From Acetobacteroides hydrogenigenes (GTDB lineage: Bacteria; Bacteroidota; Bacteroidia; Bacteroidales; ZOR0009), in NCBI RefSeq assembly GCF_004340205.1, contig NZ_SLWB01000009.1, positions 1 through 64,000 on the forward strand: a DNA stretch of 64,000 nt. The letters run 5' to 3'. Made by a program: the position numbers and the translations under genes. Below are positions 57,485 to 64,000 of the stretch, piece after piece; positions within the stretch are counted from its first letter, which is position 1; each line of letters opens with the position of its first letter. The notes under the pieces are model-generated. The model worked only from the letters and a program-made list of their open reading frames with translations. It searched no databases and was not told the DNA's origin.

Positions 57485-58081
57485 ATGAACGAATTTGAAG
57501 ATATGGTATCGGGCTGGAAGAAACAAGCCGTACCAACCCCCAAAAATAGCGCAACCGCAGTTGCAGGCATTGCAAAAAAGAGAGTGAAGAGCTCGCGCCA
57601 AAAGCATGCTGCCACCATCATGGTGTTAGGAATTACCCTGATAGTGCTGGTCGCATTCGCCCTAATAACCAAAGGGAATAGCAGCCACATTGCAAAGGGC
57701 ATCCAGCTGATGATCGGAGCCCTGCTTATCCGTATCGGGGTAGAGTGGTTGAGCATTATGCTGCTGAACAAGCTTGATGTTACAAAGGGAACCACCGAGT
57801 ACCTTAAGATGCTGACCTCGTTCTACAACACCCGTCGCAAGATACACGGAGCGTTTACCTACATCATCTTTGGCCTATACGTAGCGGGATTCTGCATGAT
57901 GCTACCGCTGTTCAAGGCAACCCTTCCTGCATGGTTCTTCACCTACATTTGTATATCGGGCATCGTGATATTTGGAGTGCTGATCTTCTATATTCGCAAA
58001 AAGACCAAGCAGGAGCTAGATGAACTAAAGAAGGCAATGAACGAGGTTGCTGCAATAAGCAATGCGCTCGAAGAGGAGTAA
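57485..58081 (+). CDS. membrane protein downstream of the sigma factor, possible anti-sigma
   Basis: A 198-aa inner-membrane protein. I choose the ATG at 57485 (MNEFEDMVSGWKKQ), 22 bp after the sigma stop; the frame open from 57446 would overlap the sigma gene with a Lys-rich stretch. Four hydrophobic segments lie at about 44-62, 69-90, 121-142 and 147-166. The cytosolic N-terminus (about 40 residues) and a charged C-terminus (KKTKQELDELKKAMNEVAAI) could bind the sigma factor. Gene order suggests an anti-sigma factor, but I see no zinc-binding anti-sigma motif or other known anti-sigma signature. It may be a novel type. Confidence 0.7.
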   Translation: MNEFEDMVSGWKKQAVPTPKNSATAVAGIAKKRVKSSRQKHAATIMVLGITLIVLVAFALITKGNSSHIAKGIQLMIGALLIRIGVEWLSIMLLNKLDVTKGTTEYLKMLTSFYNTRRKIHGAFTYIIFGLYVAGFCMMLPLFKATLPAWFFTYICISGIVIFGVLIFYIRKKTKQELDELKKAMNEVAAISNALEEE

Positions 58082-58091
58082 GTTAATTTAT

Positions 58092-58119
58092 TAGGCTGAA
58101 GCGATGATGCTTCAGCCTA
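58092..58119. terminator. strong hairpin after the sigma-factor operon
   Basis: TAGGCTGAAGC (58092-58102) and GCTTCAGCCTA (58109-58119) pair perfectly over 11 bp around a 6-nt loop, 10 bp past the stop codon. No T-run follows, so it may end transcription with a factor or protect the mRNA end. Confidence 0.6.
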
Positions 58120-58447
58120 GGCGTTGAAGAAAATAAGTAATGACGATTTAGCGACTACGACTTGTTGTAGAAAAAGCCCCCCAACCCTACCCACTCAAAA
58201 GTAGGGGATTACGTACCACAATTAAATATTTCTCGATTTTTTTGACTTCGTCATTCCTTTTTCTCCCTCTAACTTTAGAGATAACATCTTCTCCGATGCC
58301 TCCCCTATCTACTAAACCTAGATTAACTCAAAAAGGTCGGAATTACAAGAATTTGGGATTCATGAGGTACTACCCGAGGGGAATGCTGCTCTTTTTTCGT
58401 ACTTTTAGCGGCTCAGATAACAACATTTCAATCAATTAGCGAAAAAT
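58120..58447. other. gene-less leader region before metH
   Basis: I see no open frame worth calling. A weak hairpin CCCTAC/GTAGGG lies at 58185-58206. There is no B12-box (GCCACTG) and nothing that looks like a SAM or cobalamin riboswitch. TACTTTTA at 58400-58407 is one base off the TAnnTTTG consensus and could be the metH promoter. Confidence 0.45.
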
Positions 58448-61400
58448 ATGTCGAACAGGAGCAATCTGGAGCAAGCGCTCCGCCGCAGGGTACTGGTGCT
58501 TGATGGCGCAATGGGTACACAAATCCAACGCTTTAAGCTTACCGAGGAGGACTACCGCGGCAGCCGATTTGCTAGCATAGCAGCACGGGTTAAGGGCAAC
58601 AACGACATGCTGGTGCTTACCCAGCCACAGGTTATTGCCGCCATTCACGAGGAGTACCTGCAGGCAGGTGCCGATATCATCGAAACCAACACGTTTAACG
58701 CCAACGCCATCTCGATGGCCGACTACGAGATGCAGGATTTGGTGTACGAGATCAACCTCGAGGCCGCCAAGTTGGCCAAGCAGGCATGTGAGAAGTACTC
58801 GACTGCCGAGCGTCCCCGCTTTGTTGCCGGCTCTATGGGGCCTACCAACAAAACGGCATCGATGTCGCCCGATGTGAACAACCCCGCCTACCGCGCCATC
58901 AGCTTCGATACGCTGGTACGCGCCTACTACGAGCAGGTTCGTGGTTTGGTAGATGGTGGCGCCGACATGCTGCTGGTTGAAACTGTTTTTGACACGCTAA
59001 ATGCTAAGGCAGCCCTATTTGCCATAGAGCAGTACAACGACGAGCACGGCACCGATATTCCCGTTATGGTATCGGGCACCATTACCGATGCTAGCGGACG
59101 CACCCTGTCGGGACAGACCGCTGAGGCATTTCTGGTATCCGTATCGCACGTAAACCTGTTAAGCGTAGGGTTCAACTGCGCACTTGGTGCAAAGCAGCTA
59201 CGCCCCTACATCGAAACGATTAGCGCGAAAGCGCCTTTCCACATAAGCGCCCATCCTAATGCCGGGCTTCCTAACCAGTTTGGCGAGTACGACCAAAGTC
59301 CGGAGATGATGGCCGAAATCATAGAGGAATTCCTAAAGGATGGTCTACTGAACATCATCGGCGGATGCTGCGGCACCTCGCCAGCCCATATTGCGGCCAT
59401 CGCCAAGGTGGCAGAGAGGTACGCACCTCGAGAGATGGTTAAGCGCGATCCCGTAACCACCTTCAGCGGATTGGAACCAGTTAGCGTAACCAAGGAGTCG
59501 AACTTTGTAAACATCGGCGAGCGTACCAACGTGGCCGGATCGAAGATGTTTGCCCGATTAATCCGCGAGGAGAAGTTCGAGCAGGCGCTATCGGTTGCCC
59601 AAGGACAGGTGGAGGGCGGCGCACAGCTTATCGACGTGTGCATGGACGATGCCATGCTCGACGCCAAGAGCGCAATGGTAAACTTCCTCAACCTTATCGC
59701 TTCCGAGCCAGAAATTGCTCGTCTACCTATCGTCATTGACTCCTCTAAGTGGGAGGTGCTTGAAGCTGGACTTAAGTGCGTACAGGGAAAATCGGTGGTA
59801 AACTCCATCAGCCTAAAGGAGGGCGAGGAGGAGTTCATCCGCAAAGCTAAGCTCGTGAAGCGCTACGGTGCCGCCACCGTGGTGATGCTCTTCGACGAAA
59901 AGGGGCAAGCCGACACCTACGAGCGCAAGATTGAGATTGCAGAAAAATCGTACAAGATACTTACCGAAAAGGTAGGATTCCCACCACAGGATATCATCTT
60001 TGACCCCAACATTCTGGCTATTGCCACGGGAATCGAGGAGCACAACAGCTACGGCCTTAACTACATCAAGGCCTGCGAGTGGATTAAGCAGAATTGTCCC
60101 TACGCCAAGATTAGCGGCGGGGTGAGCAACCTCTCGTTCAGCTTCCGCGGCAACGACACCGTGCGCGAGGCCATCCACTCGGTATTCCTCTACCACGCCA
60201 TCAAGGCAGGTATGGATATGGGTATTGTTAACCCCGGGATGCTTCAGGTGTACGACGAGATTGAGCCAGATTTGCTGAAGTTGGTGGAAGATGCCGTACT
60301 CAACCGCCGCAAGGATGCCACCGAACGCCTTTTGGTGTATGCCGATAAGGTTAAGACGCAGGCCAAGGGAGGCGAAGAGGAGCACAAGAAGGATGCTTGG
60401 CGCGAGCAGCCCGTTGCCGAAAGGCTTAAGCATGCGCTGATAAAGGGCATCACCGACTATATCGATGAGGATGTAGAGGAGGCTCGCCACAACTACCCTG
60501 CTACGCTTCACGTTATCGAAGGTCCGTTGATGGACGGCATGAACGTGGTTGGCGACCTATTTGGCGCCGGGAAGATGTTCCTGCCCCAAGTGGTAAAGAG
60601 CGCCCGCGTGATGAAAAAGGCCGTTGCCTATCTAACCCCCTTCATCGAAGAAGAGAAGGCCAAGAGCGGCAACCCATCATCGGCGGGTAAGGTGCTTATG
60701 GCAACCGTTAAGGGCGACGTGCACGACATCGGTAAGAATATCGTGAGCGTAGTGCTTGCCTGCAACGGCTACGAAATCATCGACCTAGGCGTAATGGTTC
60801 CTGCCGAAAAGATTCTGGAGGCAGCCAAGGAGCATAACGTTGATGTGATCGGCCTAAGCGCGCTTATCACCCCATCATTGGAAGAGATTATACACGTGGT
60901 TCGCGAGATGAAGCGTCAAGACTTCAACATCCCCGTATTCTTTGGGGGAGCAACCACCAGCAAGATACATACTGCCGTAAAGATTGCGACCGAATACAAC
61001 AGCGGAGCAATTTACGTTAAGGATGCCTCACGCGCTGTGGGCGTGGTGCGCAGCCTTATCTCGGAGAACAGAAAAGAGTACATCGACAAGGTTAACGAGG
61101 AGTACACCCATATGCGCGAGGAGCACAATCGCCTCCGTAGCGCCAACGAGTACGTTTCGCTTGCCGATGCTCGCGCTAACCGAGTAAAAACCGATTGGGC
61201 AACTTTACCTATCGCTGAGCCTAAGCAGAAAGGAACATTTGTTCTTGAGGATTACTCGCTCGAAGAGCTAGCGAAGTACATCGACTGGACCTACTACTTC
61301 TTTGCATGGGACATTACCGGAAGATATCCAAAGATATTCCATGATCCCGTAAAGGGCGAGGAGGCCAAGAAGCTTTACGAAGATGCTCAGGTGATGCTTA

Positions 61401-62119
61401 AGCGAATTGTAGAGGAGAAACTGTTTACCGCAAATGGCGTTTACTCTATACTTCCTGCTAACAGCATCGAAGAGGATGTGGCCCTGTACAACACCAAGGG
61501 CGATGAGGTTACCCGATTCCACTTCCTCCGCAATCAGGAGAAGCGTACCGAGGAGGCTAAGCCAAACTACTCGCTTGCCGACTATATCGCGCCACTCGAT
61601 AGCGGCCGTAAGGACTACCTTGGAACGTTTGCCGTTACCGTTCATGGTGCCGATAAGCTGGTAGAGGAGTTTAAGTCGATAGGCGACGACTATAGCGCCA
61701 TCATCGTAAAGCTGCTTGCCGATAGGTTTGCCGAAGCTTTTGCCGAGCGTCTGCACGAACGTGTACGCAAGGAGTTTTGGGGATACTCTGCTGCCGAGGA
61801 ACTGCCACTTGAGGAGCTACTCCATGAGGATTACCAGGGAATTCGCCCAGCTGCAGGTTACCCATCGTGCCCCGAGCATAGCGAAAAGCGCACCTGCTTC
61901 GACCTGCTTGAGGCAGGAAAGAATATTGGTGCTAAGCTAACCGAGAACTACGCCATGTACCCCGGAGCATCGGTTTGTGGATGGTACTTTGCCCATCCCG
62001 AATCCATGTACTTTAACCTTGGCCGCATAACCAAGGAACAGGTGGAGTTGTACGCGCAGCGTAAGGGTGTAAGCGTAGAGGAGGCTGAGAGGTTGCTGAG
62101 ACCGAATTTGGGATATTAG
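58448..62119 (+). CDS. metH: cobalamin-dependent methionine synthase MetH
   Basis: Transfers the methyl group of 5-methyltetrahydrofolate to homocysteine through cobalamin. At 1223 aa it has the full length and order of E. coli MetH. The homocysteine domain (about 1-325) has zinc ligands Cys244, Cys307 and Cys308 ([15 protein letters not shown]). The pterin domain (about 350-620) carries [13 protein letters not shown]. The cap and B12-binding domains (about 650-890) carry the His ligand motif DxHxxG as Asp757, His759 and Gly762 (GDVHDIGKN). The C-terminal S-adenosylmethionine reactivation domain (about 900-1223) carries [15 protein letters not shown]. All key residues are present. It is followed by metF 108 bp downstream, which supplies its methyl donor. 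Confidence 0.97.
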   Translation: MSNRSNLEQALRRRVLVLDGAMGTQIQRFKLTEEDYRGSRFASIAARVKGNNDMLVLTQPQVIAAIHEEYLQAGADIIETNTFNANAISMADYEMQDLVYEINLEAAKLAKQACEKYSTAERPRFVAGSMGPTNKTASMSPDVNNPAYRAISFDTLVRAYYEQVRGLVDGGADMLLVETVFDTLNAKAALFAIEQYNDEHGTDIPVMVSGTITDASGRTLSGQTAEAFLVSVSHVNLLSVGFNCALGAKQLRPYIETISAKAPFHISAHPNAGLPNQFGEYDQSPEMMAEIIEEFLKDGLLNIIGGCCGTSPAHIAAIAKVAERYAPREMVKRDPVTTFSGLEPVSVTKESNFVNIGERTNVAGSKMFARLIREEKFEQALSVAQGQVEGGAQLIDVCMDDAMLDAKSAMVNFLNLIASEPEIARLPIVIDSSKWEVLEAGLKCVQGKSVVNSISLKEGEEEFIRKAKLVKRYGAATVVMLFDEKGQADTYERKIEIAEKSYKILTEKVGFPPQDIIFDPNILAIATGIEEHNSYGLNYIKACEWIKQNCPYAKISGGVSNLSFSFRGNDTVREAIHSVFLYHAIKAGMDMGIVNPGMLQVYDEIEPDLLKLVEDAVLNRRKDATERLLVYADKVKTQAKGGEEEHKKDAWREQPVAERLKHALIKGITDYIDEDVEEARHNYPATLHVIEGPLMDGMNVVGDLFGAGKMFLPQVVKSARVMKKAVAYLTPFIEEEKAKSGNPSSAGKVLMATVKGDVHDIGKNIVSVVLACNGYEIIDLGVMVPAEKILEAAKEHNVDVIGLSALITPSLEEIIHVVREMKRQDFNIPVFFGGATTSKIHTAVKIATEYNSGAIYVKDASRAVGVVRSLISENRKEYIDKVNEEYTHMREEHNRLRSANEYVSLADARANRVKTDWATLPIAEPKQKGTFVLEDYSLEELAKYIDWTYYFFAWDITGRYPKIFHDPVKGEEAKKLYEDAQVMLKRIVEEKLFTANGVYSILPANSIEEDVALYNTKGDEVTRFHFLRNQEKRTEEAKPNYSLADYIAPLDSGRKDYLGTFAVTVHGADKLVEEFKSIGDDYSAIIVKLLADRFAEAFAERLHERVRKEFWGYSAAEELPLEELLHEDYQGIRPAAGYPSCPEHSEKRTCFDLLEAGKNIGAKLTENYAMYPGASVCGWYFAHPESMYFNLGRITKEQVELYAQRKGVSVEEAERLLRPNLGY

Positions 62120-62126
62120 ATTATTC

Positions 62127-62210
62127 AACACAGAGGCACAAAGCACACAGAGATACACTGAGAGTATTTGTAAAAAACTGTGCTCTCTGTTCCTCCGTGC
62201 CTCTCTGTGC
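62127..62210. repeat. CACAGAG-type inverted repeat between metH and metF
   Basis: The left arm AACACAGAGGCACA (from 62127) and the right arm GTGCCTCTCTGTGC (to 62210) pair with a 2-base bulge, and the inner parts add further CACAGAG/CTCTGTG matches. It fills nearly the whole 108-bp gap. A 12-mer inside it (GATACACTGAGA) recurs inverted at 333-344, so this is probably a dispersed intergenic repeat. It also explains the false upstream extension of the metF frame. Confidence 0.6.
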
Positions 62211-62227
62211 TAAAAGAAAAAGAGAAT

Positions 62228-63181
62228 ATGAAAGTTATCGACATCATAAACAGGTCGCAATCGACGCTATTTACCTTCGAGCTGCTACCGCCGCTCAAGG
62301 GGGCATCATTTAGCGAGATAGAGGAAACCATCGAGCCGCTGCTTCCCTACTCGCCTTCGTACATCAACGTTACCTACCACCGACCAGAGGTAGTGCTTCG
62401 CGAACAGCCTAGCGGCTTGCTGGAACGGAGAATCATAAAGAAGCGCCCGGGAACCGTTGGCGTATCGGCAGGCATTAAGTACAAGTATGGCATTGATGTG
62501 GTGCCCCACCTTATCTGCGGTGGCTTTACCCGCGAAGAAACCGAGGATGCGCTCATCGACCTCAACTTTTTGGGAATCGACAACGTGCTTGCCCTACGTG
62601 GCGATGCCGAAAAGGGCGCTCACGGCTTTATGCCCGAACCCGGAGGCAACAAGCTCGCCGTAGACCTTGTTAAGCAGGTTAACGACCTTAACCACGGCAA
62701 ATATGTTGATCCAGAATCGACCAACATCCAGAAAACAGACTTCTGCATTGGCGTAGCAGGATATCCTGAGAAGCATTCGGAGGCGCCCAACCTGGAAACA
62801 GACCTTATGAGCCTAAAAGCGAAGGTAGATGCTGGCGCCGACTATATCGTTACTCAGATGTTCTTCAACAACGCCAAGTTCTTCGAGTTTGTAGAGCAGT
62901 GTAGAGCCATTGGCATTACCGTTCCAATAATTCCGGGATTGAAGCCAATCTCGCTGAAGAAGCACCTTACCATGCTTCCTCAGATCTTCCACATCGACCT
63001 TCCACAGGATTTGGTGGATGCCGTTAACCGATGTAAGAACAACGAGGAGGTCCGTCAGGTGGGCGTTGAATGGGGAATTGCGCAGAGTAAGGAGCTAAAG
63101 GCTGCCGGAGTTCCGGTGCTGCACTACTACACCATGGGCAAGCCAGACAATATCGAAAAAATAGTAAAGGAGGTTTTTTAA
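62228..63181 (+). CDS. metF: 5,10-methylenetetrahydrofolate reductase MetF
   Basis: FAD enzyme that reduces methylenetetrahydrofolate to 5-methyltetrahydrofolate, the methyl donor for MetH. I use the ATG at 62228 (MKVIDIINRSQ), giving 317 aa; the frame open from 62180 only translates the CACAGAG repeat. The TIM-barrel motifs are in place: FTFELLPPLKG with the catalytic Glu, the folate/FAD site NVLALRGDAEKG, FCIGVAGYPEKHSEA, and DYIVTQMFFNN. The length is normal. It is co-directional with metH and ends in its own terminator. Confidence 0.95.
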   Translation: MKVIDIINRSQSTLFTFELLPPLKGASFSEIEETIEPLLPYSPSYINVTYHRPEVVLREQPSGLLERRIIKKRPGTVGVSAGIKYKYGIDVVPHLICGGFTREETEDALIDLNFLGIDNVLALRGDAEKGAHGFMPEPGGNKLAVDLVKQVNDLNHGKYVDPESTNIQKTDFCIGVAGYPEKHSEAPNLETDLMSLKAKVDAGADYIVTQMFFNNAKFFEFVEQCRAIGITVPIIPGLKPISLKKHLTMLPQIFHIDLPQDLVDAVNRCKNNEEVRQVGVEWGIAQSKELKAAGVPVLHYYTMGKPDNIEKIVKEVF

Positions 63182-63192
63182 ACCTCCTTTTT
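63166..63192. terminator. terminator overlapping the metF stop codon
   Basis: AAAGGAGGTTT (63166-63176) and AAACCTCCTTT (63180-63190) pair over 11 bp around TTT, with T continuing to 63192. The stop codon 63179-63181 lies in the loop and right arm, so the last codons of metF form the left arm. By symmetry it can also serve the convergent gene ending at 63226. Confidence 0.85.
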
Positions 63193-63225
63193 AATTCCTA
63201 CTAAGAATAGCGTTGTTGGGTTATT

Positions 63226-63930
63226 TTACTTAATGGGGATATTTATAGAACCCTCGTCTCCTTTTATGATATTTTCGTCCCTAAATATAGGAAGGCATTC
63301 CGACCAAGCCTTCTCAAGAGCTTGCGTAAAGAAGACCTGCTCTTGCGCCCCTGATATGGCGTACTTCCTATCGAACACAAAGAATGGAACACCCTGAACG
63401 CCGAGTTGTCCCGCCTCCTCTATCTCCCAACGCACCTCTTCCATAAACTGATTACCGGTAAGCATCTGCCAAATAGCGTTTACCTCAAGCCCTACTTCGG
63501 CACCAATTTTGGCAAGCTCGTTGAAATCGTTGAGATCTTTACCATGGGTAAAGTATGCAGCAAAGAGCTGTTCCTCCACCTCCTCCTGCAATCCGTAGCT
63601 TTTTGCAAGATGCGAGAGCCTATGCGCATTAAACGTGTTGCAAACAACGGCATTGTTCAGGTTAAACTCTATACCATTATCTCTCGCCAGCTGAGAAACA
63701 TGCCCATATATACTCTGAGCCTCTACCTCAGAAATCTGCTTACGCTCGGCGAAGTGGGACACAACGCTTTTGCCTGGCTCTGGCCGTACATCAGGCGCCA
63801 GCTGGTAGCTCTTCCACTCCACCTTAACCCTATCCGCATGCGGAAAATCTTTAAGCGCTGCATCTAGTTTTCGTTTGCCTATGTAGCAGAAAGGGCATAC
63901 AACATCTGCCCAAATTTCTATCTTCATCAT
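63226..63930 (-). CDS. DsbA-family oxidoreductase, FrnE-like
   Basis: A 234-aa thioredoxin-fold protein with no signal peptide, hence cytosolic. The active-site CPFC (Cys12 and Cys15 if the first ATG is used) sits in IEIWADVVCPFCYIGKR, and the cis-Pro loop is QGVPFFVF. A helical insertion of the DsbA/2-hydroxychromene-2-carboxylate isomerase type lies between (FNAHRLSHLAKSYGL, AYFTHGKDLND). This matches the FrnE subgroup, linked in other bacteria to oxidative-stress tolerance or disulfide isomerisation. Start may be 63930 or 63927. The 70 bp to the window end hold no feature I can support. Confidence 0.88.
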   Translation of the reverse strand: MMKIEIWADVVCPFCYIGKRKLDAALKDFPHADRVKVEWKSYQLAPDVRPEPGKSVVSHFAERKQISEVEAQSIYGHVSQLARDNGIEFNLNNAVVCNTFNAHRLSHLAKSYGLQEEVEEQLFAAYFTHGKDLNDFNELAKIGAEVGLEVNAIWQMLTGNQFMEEVRWEIEEAGQLGVQGVPFFVFDRKYAISGAQEQVFFTQALEKAWSECLPIFRDENIIKGDEGSINIPIK

Positions 63931-64000
63931 CGTACTCTACTTTAACCGTTTCTATTAAAACAACCTTACACCTAAAATGGCATAGGCAACATTCCGTTTT

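Noticed and set aside
58082-58447. Cobalamin or SAM riboswitch ahead of metH
   Set aside because: No B12 box (GCCACTG) and no recognisable SAM aptamer core is present; only weak local hairpins.

Overview
The window is chromosomal DNA of a Bacteroidota bacterium, most likely from the Bacteroidales/Marinilabiliales side of the phylum; I cannot fix the genus. The reasons are: type IX secretion system (T9SS) substrates and a PorP/SprF partner, SprB-type repeats, a DUF6261-like protein, LytS/LytTR-type signalling, an rbfA-methyltransferase-LolE-like gene order, TAnnTTTG-type -7 boxes and almost no Shine-Dalgarno sequences. I see no rRNA, tRNA, insertion sequence, prophage or CRISPR array.

Layout. 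0.6-2.2 kb: a secreted GH20 hexosaminidase on the minus strand. 2.5-6.5 kb: four plus-strand genes for exported proteins, an OmpA-domain lipoprotein-like/peptidoglycan-binding protein and three secreted proteins of unknown role. 6.6-27.8 kb: two tandem giant secreted repeat proteins (3629 and 3270 aa) with the same four-block architecture, nearly the same signal peptide and an almost identical C-terminal tail, RIPxTGPPYHVGNNVxK. 28.2-30.4 kb: a DUF6261-like gene and a small exported protein, separated by a 42-bp-period palindrome array. 30.9-32.3 kb: Xaa-Pro aminopeptidase. 32.4-43.3 kb: a PorP/SprF gene and a 3302-aa SprB-like adhesin with about 32 repeats and a type B T9SS sorting domain. 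43.5-45.8 kb: rbfA, a methyltransferase and a LolC/E-type permease. 46.0-52.5 kb: an XRE regulator, a 21-bp-period repeat array and a divergent RND efflux operon (adaptor, pump, TolC). 52.6-54.4 kb: a LytS-like kinase and LytTR regulator. 54.5-58.1 kb: an outer-membrane barrel, a hairpin-rich repeat block, then an operon of alpha/beta hydrolase, ECF sigma factor and membrane protein. 58.4-63.2 kb: metH and metF, the folate/B12 methionine branch. 63.2-63.9 kb: a FrnE-like DsbA-family protein.

How it fits together. Nearly half of the window (about 30.6 kb) encodes three giant cell-surface proteins. The SprB-like protein and its PorP/SprF neighbour are a classical T9SS substrate-partner pair. 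The other two giants have no type A or type B sorting domain that I can recognise but share a conserved C-terminal region, so that region is a candidate sorting or anchoring signal.

The best candidates for something undescribed are (i) the TGPPYHVGNN tail, (ii) the six palindromes at exact 42-bp spacing at 29.4-29.7 kb, and (iii) the 17 gap-free 21-bp units between the XRE gene and the efflux operon. Both arrays have periods that are multiples of 21 bp, which fits either helical phasing (10.5 bp per turn) or decayed 7/14-residue peptide repeats; the sequence alone does not decide between these.
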